61,068 nt of DNA from NCBI GenBank assembly GCA_903871335.1, contig CAIQGE010000032.1, positions 1 through 61,068 on the forward strand. Direction: 5' to 3'. The stretch is from an uncultured Actinomycetes bacterium. GTDB taxonomy: Bacteria; Actinomycetota; Acidimicrobiia; Acidimicrobiales; RAAP-2. Position numbers and translations under genes: made by a program. The notes beneath the pieces were generated by a model. It was not told the origin of the DNA. It ran no database searches and saw nothing but the letters and a program-made list of their open reading frames with translations. The first letter of the stretch is position 1, and the number at the start of each line of letters is the position of its first letter. Of this stretch, positions 38,966-49,574 are shown piece by piece.

Positions 38966-40023
38966 GTCGTCTACTCGAGACTCCGACGGGTGGCCTCACC
39001 TACGCGTCGTCCGGCGTGTCGATCGAGGCCGGCGACGACGCGGTCGAACGTATCAAGGATGTGGTGGCCACGACCACGCGGCCCGAGGTGCTCGGCGGCA
39101 TTGGCGGGTTCGGCGGTCTCTTCGCGCTCGACACGTCGGCCTACCGCGAACCGGTCCTCGTCGCCTCGGCCGATGGCGTGGGGACCAAATTGGAAGTCGC
39201 GCGACTGCTGGATCGCTACGACACGATCGGTATTGATCTCGTGGCCATGCTCGTCGACGACCTCGCGTGCGTGGGGGCGGAGCCTCTGTTCCTTCTGGAT
39301 TACGTGGCCGTCGGCAGTCTGGATCCCGCGCGACTGGCTTCGGTGGTCGCGGGTGTTGCCGAAGGGTGTCGCCAGGCCGGTGCCGCTTTGCTCGGCGGCG
39401 AGACCGCCGAGCACGGTGGCGTGATGCGACCCGAAGATCTGGACCTCGCTGGCTTCACGGTCGGTGTCGTTGAACGGGGCAGTGAACTTGGAGCCCACCG
39501 CGTACGCGTCGGCGACACGCTCATTGGATTTGGTTCCCCGGGCCTGCGGTCCAACGGTTACTCGCTCGCTCGTCGAGCGCTCGTGGATGACCCACGTCGT
39601 CTGGACCAGCCCGCCTACGAGGGTGCGTCGCGGACTCTAGGTGAGGAACTGCTTCTGCCGTCGGTGATCTACGTGCCGGCGGTGCTGGCGCTGCGCCGCG
39701 AACTCGGTGGCGCGATTCACGCGGCCGCGCACATCACCGGCGGGGGCATTGTCGGCAACGTGGTGCGCGTTCTACCCACCGGCGTGGACGCCGTAATCGA
39801 TATGACCTCATTCGTCACCCCGGAGATCTTCTTTGAGATTCAGCGTCGGGGTGCGGTGAGTTCGGAGGAGATGGTGCGCGTCTTCAATTGCGGTCTCGGC
39901 ATGGTCCTGTCCGTGGACCACGATGCGGCGGACGCCGCCGTGCGTGTCGCGCGTGACGCCGGCGTGGAGGCGACGATCATCGGTGAGGTGACCTCCGGTT
40001 CGGGCAGTGTGGTGTTGCGATGA
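38962..40023 (+). CDS. purM: AIR synthetase
   Basis: This 353-residue enzyme closes the imidazole ring of FGAM to give AIR. LTYASSGVSIEAGDDAVERIK at the start, GFGGLFALD, SADGVGTKLEVA, GIDLVAMLVDDLACVGAEPLF and ITGGGIVGNVVRVLP are family motifs. GTG 38962, overlapping the purF TGA, was chosen over the upstream GTG 38947. The stop overlaps pyrE as ATGA. Confidence 0.96.
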   Translation: MSRLLETPTGGLTYASSGVSIEAGDDAVERIKDVVATTTRPEVLGGIGGFGGLFALDTSAYREPVLVASADGVGTKLEVARLLDRYDTIGIDLVAMLVDDLACVGAEPLFLLDYVAVGSLDPARLASVVAGVAEGCRQAGAALLGGETAEHGGVMRPEDLDLAGFTVGVVERGSELGAHRVRVGDTLIGFGSPGLRSNGYSLARRALVDDPRRLDQPAYEGASRTLGEELLLPSVIYVPAVLALRRELGGAIHAAAHITGGGIVGNVVRVLPTGVDAVIDMTSFVTPEIFFEIQRRGAVSSEEMVRVFNCGLGMVLSVDHDAADAAVRVARDAGVEATIIGEVTSGSGSVVLR

Positions 40024-40574
40024 GTGACGCCCGCACTCGCGTTCGCGAACACCTGCTCGACTACTCGGTGCGGCGCGGTGACTTCGTCTTAAAGAGTGGA
40101 CGACGTTCGTCGTGGTTCATTGATTCCAAGCAAACCATCTGTGCCCCCGAGGTCATGGTCGACGTGGCTCAGTGTGTCCTGGAACTCGTCCCCGCGGAGG
40201 CGACCGCCATCGGTGGACTGACGATGGGTGCCGACGGCGTGTCGTTCATCGCCGCCGGCGTGGCCGCGACCCAGGGCCGTTGGCTGCGAGCCTTCAGCGT
40301 GCGCAAGGAAGTCAAGGACCACGGCGCGGGTGGTCGCATTGCGGGTGCCCTACAGCCCGGCGATCGCGTGATGATCACCGAAGACACCGTCACGCGCGGC
40401 ACGTCACTCCTCGAAGCTGCCCACGTCGTCCAGGAGTTCGGGTGCGAGGTCGTGGGGCTCCTGGCGGTCGTTGACCGCGGGGGCACGTGTACGGACATGG
40501 CCGCGGCGGAGGGATTGCGCTTCTCCGCGGTTTTCAGCGCGCCCGACCTCGGCTTTTCCTACGAAGGCACCTAG
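40020..40574 (+). CDS. pyrE: Orotate phosphoribosyltransferase
   Basis: This 184-residue enzyme joins orotate and PRPP to form OMP. FVLKSGRRSSWFIDSKQ, the KEVKDHGAGGRIAG catalytic loop and the PRPP motif VMITEDTVTRGTSLLEA are clear. It is the only pyrimidine gene here and is coupled to purM, so purine and pyrimidine synthesis draw on the same message at their PRPP-consuming steps. Its TAG interlocks with the stop of the convergent beta-lactamase-like gene. Confidence 0.93.
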   Translation: MSDARTRVREHLLDYSVRRGDFVLKSGRRSSWFIDSKQTICAPEVMVDVAQCVLELVPAEATAIGGLTMGADGVSFIAAGVAATQGRWLRAFSVRKEVKDHGAGGRIAGALQPGDRVMITEDTVTRGTSLLEAAHVVQEFGCEVVGLLAVVDRGGTCTDMAAAEGLRFSAVFSAPDLGFSYEGT

Positions 40575-41635
40575 GCCAGATTTTCGGCGAGCGCCGTGAG
40601 CACGCGGTGGCGCCACGCACGCAGGTCCGCGTAGTGGTCGGCACCCGTACGTCCGAGTCGCACGAGAACCGCGTCGAGCGCCGGGACGACCGAGATCATC
40701 TGACCGTCGTATCCGCTGGCCCAGTAGGTTCCGAATTCGTCGCCCGTCACCCACCACTGCCAGGAATAGAACGTGCCGGCTTCCTCGTCGGCACTGAGGG
40801 GAACTTGCGCGGTGTCGGTCCAGGACTGGGAGACCAGACGATGTCCGTCCCACTCGCCACCACGTAAGTACAAGAGGCCAAACTTCGCGAAGTCCCGCGC
40901 GGTGGCGTGAACGTAGCTCGAACCCACGAAAACGCCGGTGGCGTCGTAGGTCGCGTACGCACTCGTCATGCCCACAGGGTCGAGCAGGCTGCGGTGGAAA
41001 TAGGCGTCGAAGTCCGCGCCGTAACCGACTTCCTCGGCGACGATGCGCGAGATGATGTTGGTGGTGCCACTTGAGTAGTTGAACACGGTGTCCGGCACGT
41101 GCTGGAGGGGTCGCGCCGCGGTGTAGCCGGCGACGTCGTCTTTACCGGCGCCGAAGAGCATGTCGATGACGTGGCTCACGCCGTCGTCAACGTAGTCCTC
41201 CACGTAGTCGAGACCGTCACGCATGGCGAGTAGATCACGCAGTCGAATCTCGTGTCGCGGGTCACTGGGGTCAGCCCACTCGGGTACATTTGCCCGTGCG
41301 TCGGGGTCGAGCCGTCCCTGGTCCACGAGGGTGCCGACCAGAAAATGCGTCATGGACTTGGCCATGGACCACGAGATGAGGGGACTCGTTTCGTCGATCG
41401 GCTCCGCTGGTCGGTCGAAGTACTCCTTCGCGCCAAAGTAACGCTCGGCGATGACGCGACCCCCGTGGATCACCACGACGGCGTTGGTGGTCGCTAGTTC
41501 GTCGAGGTCAAAGGCCTCGGACACGACGGCGTCCACCGCCGGAATCGCTGGTCCCGTCGGCCATGACGTTGTCGGCCAGGCAACACCGTCGGGCTGTGGT
41601 CGGTAGGCGGGTAGCACGTTCGGGATCTCAGGCAC
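40571..41635 (-). CDS. Serine beta-lactamase-like hydrolase (class C fold)
   Basis: This 354-residue protein has the SxxK motif SMAK (Ser90, Lys93), a YSS motif in NYSSGTTN and a late GYDGQ in place of KTG. These features suit the beta-lactamase-related family of esterases and peptidases such as EstB, more than true beta-lactamases. No signal peptide is visible, so it is probably cytoplasmic. GTG 41635 with AGAGGA upstream is preferred; the longer frame is antisense-like sequence. It overlaps the 3' end of the membrane protein gene upstream by eight bases. Confidence 0.85.
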   Translation of the reverse strand: MPEIPNVLPAYRPQPDGVAWPTTSWPTGPAIPAVDAVVSEAFDLDELATTNAVVVIHGGRVIAERYFGAKEYFDRPAEPIDETSPLISWSMAKSMTHFLVGTLVDQGRLDPDARANVPEWADPSDPRHEIRLRDLLAMRDGLDYVEDYVDDGVSHVIDMLFGAGKDDVAGYTAARPLQHVPDTVFNYSSGTTNIISRIVAEEVGYGADFDAYFHRSLLDPVGMTSAYATYDATGVFVGSSYVHATARDFAKFGLLYLRGGEWDGHRLVSQSWTDTAQVPLSADEEAGTFYSWQWWVTGDEFGTYWASGYDGQMISVVPALDAVLVRLGRTGADHYADLRAWRHRVLTALAENLA

Positions 41636-42404
41636 GATCTTCCTCTCGGTAGTGGTGATGAAGAACACTGGTGATGACGTCTCGTCGCTGGAGGGCGAGG
41701 GAGACCGCGACGAACCAGCCCACCACCCACACCACGAGGGACCAGAGAATGGCGCACACGAGTGCCCACCAGCGCAGCAGTCCCCAGTGATACAGCGCGA
41801 AGTAGAAAGCAATGAAGGCCGGGAGGGAGACCACCGGTCCAATCACGAACATGGTGCCGAAGTAGGCGAGTCCGCGCTTGACCTCCGTGCGCCAACGAGC
41901 GGGTCCACCCTTTAAGACACTGAGTCCTTCGGGCTGTCGCGCGTAGAGCACGGAGACAATGTCACCCACGCCCAACCAACTGCCGAGCACGCACGCGACC
42001 GCGACCACCGCACAGATGAACACGTCCCACCGATGCAAATATCCGCACGCGATCGCTGAGCCCAACGCCCCGAAGGGAAAGAGCCACACGGCGAGCGCCA
42101 GATTCTCGGCGAACAAGGTGCGCCGCACATTCTGGGAGAGGTGAATGGCCTTTGCGGCGCGATCACTCGGCGTGATGAGCAAATTGGAGGCGAAGTCACT
42201 CATGACCCAGGCCACCATCACCGCGCCGTAATACGGTGCGGTCCAGGTTGCTTGGCCCCCGATCCAGAACCACCCGAGGAGCAGGACGCCGCAGATCGCG
42301 ACGTCGACGACGATGCGGGAGAGAACTTCCCTGTCGCGGTAGTGGTGCAGGGAGCGACGAGTGGCGCGCCACAACAACTCCCACTCGTTCTTCACGTCGA
42401 CCAC
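41628..42404 (-). CDS. Polytopic membrane protein
   Basis: This protein of about 258 residues has roughly six membrane segments beginning at residue 26 (VVDVAICGVLLLGWFWIGG). A short cytoplasmic N-terminus contains KNEWELLWRATRRSLHHYRDRE. A cytosolic loop ARQPEGLSVLKGGPARWRTE lies in the middle, and a basic tail ends HHHYREEDRA. I do not recognise a family. The start is uncertain: GTG 42404 or GTG 42395, neither with a strong ribosome site. It overlaps and probably couples to the beta-lactamase-like gene. Confidence 0.6.
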   Translation of the reverse strand: MVDVKNEWELLWRATRRSLHHYRDREVLSRIVVDVAICGVLLLGWFWIGGQATWTAPYYGAVMVAWVMSDFASNLLITPSDRAAKAIHLSQNVRRTLFAENLALAVWLFPFGALGSAIACGYLHRWDVFICAVVAVACVLGSWLGVGDIVSVLYARQPEGLSVLKGGPARWRTEVKRGLAYFGTMFVIGPVVSLPAFIAFYFALYHWGLLRWWALVCAILWSLVVWVVGWFVAVSLALQRRDVITSVLHHHYREEDRA

Positions 42405-42447
42405 GAGTTCACGATACGACGCGGTGACCCTCCCGTAGAGTTGGGCC

Positions 42448-43185
42448 GTGCGCACCGCTGACGTTGTTCTCGTTCTCGCGGTCTTCGGCGCGTCCTTGGT
42501 CGAAATGGTGGAGGCCCTCACCTTGGTGCTCGCCGCTGGCATGACGCGTTCGTGGCGCAGCGCCCTCGAGGGCACCGTTGCCGCTCTGGGCGTTCTTACG
42601 GTCCTCGTCGTGCTCGTTGGCATTCCCCTCATCCACTACGTGCCCATCGACGCGCTGCGCGTGATTGTCGGGACCCTGCTGCTCGTACTCGGCATGTCGT
42701 GGTTGCGCAAGGCCTGGCTGCGCGGCAGCGGGCTGAAGGCCTTGCACGACGAGGACGCTATTTTCGCCGAAACCGTCGAGGAACTAAAAGTGCAGCCCGC
42801 CGCCCAGGGACCCCGCGACGGCGTCGCGTTCGCACTTGCCTTTAAGGGTGTTTTCTTGGAGGGCACCGAGGTGGTTCTCATCGTGATCTCCCTCGGCGCC
42901 AGTTCCCATCGTCTGGGTCTCGCCGCCGCCGCCGCACTCGCCGCCGTGGTGCTCGTCACGATCGCGGGGATTATCGTCTCGCGTCAGCTCTCCTCGGTGC
43001 CCGAGAATCTCATTAAGACGATGGTCGGCGTCATGCTCTGCTCGTTCGGACTCTTCTGGATTGGAGAAGGTGCCGGTCTGCACTGGCCGGGAGCGGACCT
43101 CGCCATTCTCGTGCTCGCCGCGGTCTTCGCGCTCGCGACTGTGGTGGCTACTCGCGTGCTGCGACGCGCGACGGTGGCAGCGTGA
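42448..43185 (+). CDS. COG4280-type membrane protein
   Basis: This 245-residue protein has six or seven membrane segments. Two acidic membrane motifs, SLVEMVEALTLVLA near the start and FKGVFLEGTEVVLIVI in the second half, are symmetric and typical of COG4280 proteins. They recall the ExGD motifs of GDT1/UPF0016 cation exchangers and the REGLE motifs of iron permeases. Transport of a divalent cation is therefore plausible but unproven. A cytoplasmic loop contains GLKALHDEDAIFAETVEEL. The stop overlaps the next small gene. Confidence 0.75.
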   Translation: MRTADVVLVLAVFGASLVEMVEALTLVLAAGMTRSWRSALEGTVAALGVLTVLVVLVGIPLIHYVPIDALRVIVGTLLLVLGMSWLRKAWLRGSGLKALHDEDAIFAETVEELKVQPAAQGPRDGVAFALAFKGVFLEGTEVVLIVISLGASSHRLGLAAAAALAAVVLVTIAGIIVSRQLSSVPENLIKTMVGVMLCSFGLFWIGEGAGLHWPGADLAILVLAAVFALATVVATRVLRRATVAA

Positions 43186-43385
43186 AAAAGGCGTTGCGCG
43201 CATTCGGCGCCTTCTGGTGGGACTTTCTCGTCGGCGACACCCCCGAGTTCTTCGTGGCGGCCCTCGTGGTGGTGGCTCTCGCCTTTCTGCTGCACACCCA
43301 CCGAGTCCTCGGCGCGATCGTGCTGCCCGTATTCGTGTTGGTGGTGGTCGCGCTGAGCGCGGTGCGCGTGCGACGTCGTCGCTAG
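43182..43385 (+). CDS. Small membrane protein coupled to the COG4280 gene
   Basis: This 67-residue protein has an N-terminal KKALRAFGAFWWDFLVGDTPEF segment, two hydrophobic stretches (about 24-40 and 43-60) and an Arg-rich tail VRVRRRR. GTG overlaps the preceding TGA, indicating translation coupling and possibly an accessory subunit of the transporter. Its TAG interlocks with the stop of proline dehydrogenase on the opposite strand. Confidence 0.65.
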   Translation: MKKALRAFGAFWWDFLVGDTPEFFVAALVVVALAFLLHTHRVLGAIVLPVFVLVVVALSAVRVRRRR

Positions 43386-44286
43386 TGGCGTGAGGCCATG
43401 GCGCGAAGGAAGAATGCGAGATTGGCGGGGCGCTCCGCGAGTCGTCGGGTGAGGTACCCGTACCATTCGTTGCCGTAAGGGACGTACACGCGTACGGCGT
43501 AGCCGCAGCGCGCCAGCAACGTTTGTTCGTCCGGCCGCACGCCGTAGAGCATCTGAAATTCGAAAGGGCGCGGGTGGCGAAGATCGAGTTGTCGCGTGTA
43601 GTTGATCAACACGGGATCATGCGTGGCGACGAGGGGTGTTCCCGGCGAATCCCACAACGCGTCGAGGGCTTGCCGATAGGACACGTCGATGGCGGCACGC
43701 GTGCCGTGGGCGACCGTGTCGTCCTCGGCGTACGCGCCCTTGCAGAGTCGCACCCGCGCTCCCTCGGCGCCGAGTTCACGGGCGTCGCTGACGGTGCGAC
43801 GGAGCATGGCCTGCAGGACGGCCGCCACGCTCGGCGTCTCCTCGCGCAAGGTCCGCACGACCGCCAGGGTGGCGTCGGTCAGCGCACTCGACTCCATGTC
43901 GATGGTGACGCTCACGCCGTGGGTCGCCGCGGTCCGCACGATGCGGCGCGCTCGTTCGACGGCACCTGCTTCGTCGTGGGCGAGGCCGAGCGCGGTCAAC
44001 TTCACGGAGACGTCGGGGTGAGGTGTGTCGGCGAGGAGCGGGATGAGTGATTCGTAGGCACTGACCGTCACCTCGGCGCCCACGTCGTCGTGGACGTCTT
44101 CACCGAGGTAATCAATCGTGCAGAGCAGACCGCTGTTGCGCAGGACGTGCGCCACGCGCATCGCGTCGTCCTCGTTATCCCCACCCACGAAACGCTCGAC
44201 GACGGTGCGCGTGGGAGGTAGAGCCTCGATCAGAGAACGCACCCGTGACGACCGTGCCGCGACGAGGAGGCCTGAACGCACCGGGT

Positions 44287-44290
<4 letters not shown>
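43382..44290 (-). CDS. Proline dehydrogenase
   Basis: This 302-residue FAD enzyme oxidises proline to pyrroline-5-carboxylate. As in other monofunctional ProDH proteins it has a beta/alpha barrel with TIDYLGEDV, VSVKLTALGL, VTIDMESS, VRLCKGAYAE, LVATHDP and the C-terminal FEFQMLYGVRPDE and YVPYGNEWYGYLTRRLAERPAN motifs. GTG 44290 overlaps the stop of the P5C dehydrogenase gene (GTGA), so the two are translated together. No regulator is visible. Confidence 0.95.
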
Positions 44291-45939
<1,649 letters not shown>

Positions 45940-45964
45940 GCTGACACTCCCGTTATAACTGTGG

Positions 45965-46037
45965 TGGTCGAGACCGGCGTCGATCCGGTGACCTCACGCT
46001 TTTCAGGCGCGCGCTCTACCAACTGAGCTACTCGACC
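45965..46037 (-). tRNA. tRNA-Phe (anticodon GAA)
   Basis: A complete 73-nt cloverleaf is seen: acceptor GGTCGAG/CTCGACC, D stem GCTC/GAGC, anticodon stem CGCGC/GCGTG with loop CTGAAAA, variable AGGTC and T stem ACCGG/CCGGT. The T-loop reads ATCGACG, so the nearly universal T at position 54 is replaced by A. CCA is not encoded. It is 26 bases downstream of tRNA-Asp on the same strand and probably processed from one transcript. Confidence 0.93.
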
Positions 46038-46063
46038 TCCTCAGCGTCATTTCTGACACCGAG

Positions 46064-46138
46064 CGGACCTGACGGGATTTGAACCCGCGACCTCCGCCTT
46101 GACAGGGCGGCGTGCACTCCGAGCTGCACCACAGGTCC
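46064..46138 (-). tRNA. tRNA-Asp (anticodon GTC)
   Basis: A complete cloverleaf of 75 nt: acceptor GGACCTG/CAGGTCC, anticodon stem CCGCC/GGCGG with loop CTGTCAA, T arm GCGGG-TTCAAAT-CCCGT and discriminator G, as required for bacterial tRNA-Asp. CCA is not encoded. It is the first of the two tRNA genes in transcription order. Confidence 0.95.
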
Positions 46139-46334
46139 GTGTGACGCGCTAACGAGAGTGGTGTCCCGTCGGCGCGACGAATAACTCTACACCGAAGCGG
46201 AGGGGTGGTCGGTGGGCCGGGTCCGCAAACGCGATTGATACCGTCGTAGTCGTGCAGTACCCCGCCCGGAACCACCGCGAGTCGAGGCTGTGGGGCTGCG
46301 GCGGTCGGCGTTGCTGGTAATCAATTCGATCACC

Positions 46335-47162
46335 GTGGGCGTCACGCTCCTCGTTCTGTTCGCCGGACTGCTGCACGCCGCCTGGAACGCGATTGCCAAG
46401 AGCTTCCCCGACCAGTGGTTGAGTTTCACGCTGCTCAATATCGGCACCTTCGTGGTCAGCGCGGTCGGTCTTCCGCTCACGGGACTGCCCCGTATGGCCT
46501 GTTATCGCTACATCGCGCTGTCCGTTCTCTGCCACATCCTCTACCAACTAGCTCTCATGGCGGCCTACCGACGCGGTGCCCTCTCCCTCTCCTACCCGGT
46601 CGCCCGTGGTGTGGCGCCGTTGCTCGCGACGGTAGGGGGCATCGTGTTCGCGAATGAGCGACTCGGGGCTGCGACGTTGGTGGGTGTCGCGATCATCGTC
46701 GGGGGCATCGTGTCGCTGTCGCTGCTGCATCGCGAAGAGGCGACCCGCGGCGCGGTGGTCTGGGCACTTCTCACCGGCGTGACGATCGCGGCCTACACGC
46801 TGGTCGACGGACTGGGTGTGCGCGCGAGCGGTAGTCCCGCCCGGTACGCGTTCGTTCTGTTCATTGTCCAGTCGGCCGTCTTCCTCGTCGGCGCCTTTGC
46901 TCGGCCTACGCCAATGCAACGTCCCGATCGGTCGCACGTCGCTCTCGGTGTGGGCGGTGGGGTGATCTCGATGGCGGCCTACGGCATTGTCCTGTGGGCG
47001 CAGGCCCGGGCGCCGATTGGTGTCGTGAGCGCCCTGCGCGAGACCGGGGTGGTCTGGGCCGCGATCTTCGGCGTGGTGTTCTTCAAAGAACGCGGAGGTT
47101 GGCGAGTCTTCGCCGCCGCCATTGTTGTTGTGGGCGGCGTGAGCGTCCTCGCGGTGGCGTAG
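46335..47162 (+). CDS. EamA-family (drug/metabolite) permease
   Basis: This 275-residue protein has ten predicted membrane helices in two EamA repeats. The first begins MGVTLLVLFAGLLHAAWNAIAKS and the second follows the loop HREEATRGAVVW. The ends of the repeats carry the typical GGIVFANERLGAATLVGVAIIVGGI and FFKERGGWRVFAAAIVVVGG patterns. The substrate cannot be told from sequence. GTG 46335 was chosen since the EamA repeat starts there; GTG 46290 would add 15 residues. A bidirectional terminator follows. Confidence 0.85.
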   Translation: MGVTLLVLFAGLLHAAWNAIAKSFPDQWLSFTLLNIGTFVVSAVGLPLTGLPRMACYRYIALSVLCHILYQLALMAAYRRGALSLSYPVARGVAPLLATVGGIVFANERLGAATLVGVAIIVGGIVSLSLLHREEATRGAVVWALLTGVTIAAYTLVDGLGVRASGSPARYAFVLFIVQSAVFLVGAFARPTPMQRPDRSHVALGVGGGVISMAAYGIVLWAQARAPIGVVSALRETGVVWAAIFGVVFFKERGGWRVFAAAIVVVGGVSVLAVA

Positions 47163-47172
47163 CGCAACAAAA

Positions 47173-47212
47173 ACAAAACCCCCGGGCTCAAGCTTGAGCC
47201 CGGGGGTTTTGT
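47173..47212. terminator. Bidirectional intrinsic terminator
   Basis: This is a perfect 40-base palindrome. The CCCCCGGGCTCAAG arm and its complement are flanked by AAAA on one side and TTTT on the other, so on either strand a GC-rich hairpin is followed by a U-tract. It separates the convergent permease and ugp operons and is the clearest terminator in the window. Confidence 0.95.
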
Positions 47213-47221
47213 GGACTTCGA

Positions 47222-48676
47222 CTAGAGACGCGAGTTGTAGTTCGAAATCGCGGTGTTCGCCTGACTCTGAGCGATACCCAGTTCCAGCGAGGAGTCAGGG
47301 TAGGGCGAGGCGAGCAGGTTCTCGAGACCCGTGGTCAGGGCCGTCGAGACGCTGTCGTAGGCACCGATTTCCGGTCCGGCGGTGATGTAGTTCGCCGATC
47401 CCTTGGAGATCACGTTGTAGCCCACCGCGTAGTACGGGTAGCTCGCGCCCAACTGCTTCTTCCACGATGCGACCGAGTCACTGCGGATCGGCAGGTAACC
47501 GGTGTGCGCGGCCCAGGTCGCCATCGAGCTGGCGCTCGTCAGGTACTGGGTGAACACGTAGGACGCGGCTTCCTGAGCGGCGGTGGAGTTCGAGGTCGAG
47601 ATGAACAGACCATTTCCACCCGTCGGCTCCGCACCAGCGGCCTTGCCGGTCAGTGTCGGCAGCGGTGCCACACCCAACTTCACCGTCGGGAACAGGCCGA
47701 GCTCGGACTGGATCGAAGCGAGAGCGGCGGTCGTGGAGAACGTGATGGCGGCCTTGCCGTAGGCGTTGGTGCTGCCGGCGAGGGCGAGCAAGTTGCCGTA
47801 GGCAATGTTGAAGTTCGGCGAGCTCGCGAGGTTGACCTCAGCGCCCGACTTCGCCATGCCCTGCAATGCCGTCCAGTAGTTCTGAGCAGTCGTGTTGTTG
47901 AAGCTCACTGACGTAACGCGACCGGTGTGTCCATTGTTGTTGTTCGCGAACAGCGAGTTACTCATGCCCATCCAGGTCATCAACAGCCACGGGTCTTCCG
48001 GAAGCGCCACACCCTGCGTGAACGGCTTGGACGTCGTCCCCTTGTAGGTCACCGACGTGTTCTGCAGGATCTTCTGGTCGGCGGCCATCTGGGCCAGCGT
48101 GGTCGGCGCCGCCTTGATCTTCGCCGCGGTCAACGCGTTCTGGTTGTAGTACATGACCGGGATCGAAGCGGAGAACGGCATGCCCTCGAGCGTGTTACCC
48201 ACGGAGTACGAGTTGATCGCCTGCTTCAGGAACGCCTTCGTGGTCGCCTTGGCGGCCGTCAAGCACGCGGAGATCGGCAGGATGGTGCCAGTGTCGTACG
48301 CGCTTTGGGTGTTGTACTGGTCGAACATCACGACCTGCGGAGCGGTCTTGTTCTTGATCGCGGCCTGGTACTGGGTCCAGGTGTCGGTGTAGCCACCGGT
48401 CTGGTTGATGTCGTTCACGTGGATCTTGCCGGCGTAGGCCTGGTTGAAAGCAGCGACGAGGCTCGTCAGCGCACCTTCGTTACCCGCGTTGGTCAGGCCC
48501 TTGGACATCGACTCCCAGAAGTTGATGTTGATGACCGACGACGGCTTGGCCGCTAGTGACGGTGTGCATGTGGGGGTGGTGGCCGAGGAGGCAGCAATGC
48601 CTACCGTGCTCACCGCGGCGAGTGAAGACGCTACCAACGCGCCGCTCACCAACAATTTGATTTTTAGGGTTCTCAT
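47222..48676 (-). CDS. ABC importer substrate-binding protein (UgpB-like)
   Basis: This 484-residue extracytoplasmic solute-binding protein of the family-1 sugar / glycerol-3-phosphate type starts with a Sec signal (MRTLKIKLLVSGALVASSLAAVSTV, processing near residue 30). Motifs NFWESMSKGLTNAGNEGALTSLVAAFN, PVMYYNQNAL and the late GYLPIRSDSV segment are UgpB-like. Notably there is no lipobox: the first Cys of the mature part sits in TTPTCTPS, without the L-x-(A/G)-C context, although actinobacterial binding proteins are usually lipoproteins. It is the last gene of the operon, 61 bases after the second permease, and may be expressed at a higher level than the others. Confidence 0.88.
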   Translation of the reverse strand: MRTLKIKLLVSGALVASSLAAVSTVGIAASSATTPTCTPSLAAKPSSVININFWESMSKGLTNAGNEGALTSLVAAFNQAYAGKIHVNDINQTGGYTDTWTQYQAAIKNKTAPQVVMFDQYNTQSAYDTGTILPISACLTAAKATTKAFLKQAINSYSVGNTLEGMPFSASIPVMYYNQNALTAAKIKAAPTTLAQMAADQKILQNTSVTYKGTTSKPFTQGVALPEDPWLLMTWMGMSNSLFANNNNGHTGRVTSVSFNNTTAQNYWTALQGMAKSGAEVNLASSPNFNIAYGNLLALAGSTNAYGKAAITFSTTAALASIQSELGLFPTVKLGVAPLPTLTGKAAGAEPTGGNGLFISTSNSTAAQEAASYVFTQYLTSASSMATWAAHTGYLPIRSDSVASWKKQLGASYPYYAVGYNVISKGSANYITAGPEIGAYDSVSTALTTGLENLLASPYPDSSLELGIAQSQANTAISNYNSRL

Positions 48677-48737
48677 ATCCCTAACTTTAGGCACATCGAG
48701 TGTGTCCGTACTACGGCACCAAACGAATTTCAGGTGA

Positions 48738-49574
48738 CTATTTGACGGCACCCGCGGTCAGACTTCGCACCAAGTGCTTCTGGAAGAAAATAAGGATCAC
48801 CAGAAGGGGAAAAACAGCGATGGCGGATGCGGCGATCTGGACATTGGCTGAGTCCACGCCGCCGCCAATGGACTTAATTCCTATCTGGAGAGTGCGAATC
48901 GACACGTTGTTGTCCGTGAGGATGAGGGGCCACAGGTACTGGTTCCACGCCCCGAGGAAGGAAAACACGGCCAAGGCGGCAATTCCCGGCCGGGCGAGGG
49001 GGACGGCGACTCGGCGGAGGAACTGCATATTGGAGTATCCGTCGATAACGGCCGCTTCTCGCATCTCCTTGGGGATCTGCATGAACGCCTGGCGCAGCAG
49101 GAAAATACCAGTGCCGGTCGCGAGAAAGGGAATCACGAGCCCCACCGTGCTGCCGAAGAGGTGGAGGCTCGAGACAGTCTGCACGTTGGTGACGAGGGTG
49201 ACCTCGAAGGGGATCATGAGCGTACTGATCATGATGACGAACAACGTCCGCTTGAAGGGGAAGTCCAAGAACGCGAAGGCGAACGCCGCGAGGATGGAGG
49301 TCACGAGCTGCGCCATCACGATGATGCTCGTCTGCAAGATGGAGTTGAACAAATAGTGGCTCACCCCTCCGACGCGCCACGCCACGGCGAAATTGTTCCA
49401 GTGAGGGTGGAACGTGAACAGCGTCGGCGGGGTCGTGGCGATCTGGGAATTCGACAACACGGCGTCGAGGAACACTATGTACAGCGGGAAGACGATGATG
49501 ATCGCGAACACCGTCAGGACCGCGTACCGCACGACCTTATTGACCCGCGCGCGACGAACATGCTTACTGGCCAT
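48738..49574 (-). CDS. ABC importer permease (UgpE-like)
   Basis: This 278-residue inner-membrane permease has six helices, starting at about residue 13 (VVRYAVLTVFAIIIVFPLYIV). The EAA loop reads EMREAAVIDGYSNMQFLRRVAVPLARPG, where the permease docks on the ATPase. Its size and the short exported loop PPTLFTFHPHWNNFAVAW fit the UgpE/MalG group. Its start overlaps the end of the preceding permease gene by 11 bases. Confidence 0.9.
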   Translation of the reverse strand: MASKHVRRARVNKVVRYAVLTVFAIIIVFPLYIVFLDAVLSNSQIATTPPTLFTFHPHWNNFAVAWRVGGVSHYLFNSILQTSIIVMAQLVTSILAAFAFAFLDFPFKRTLFVIMISTLMIPFEVTLVTNVQTVSSLHLFGSTVGLVIPFLATGTGIFLLRQAFMQIPKEMREAAVIDGYSNMQFLRRVAVPLARPGIAALAVFSFLGAWNQYLWPLILTDNNVSIRTLQIGIKSIGGGVDSANVQIAASAIAVFPLLVILIFFQKHLVRSLTAGAVK

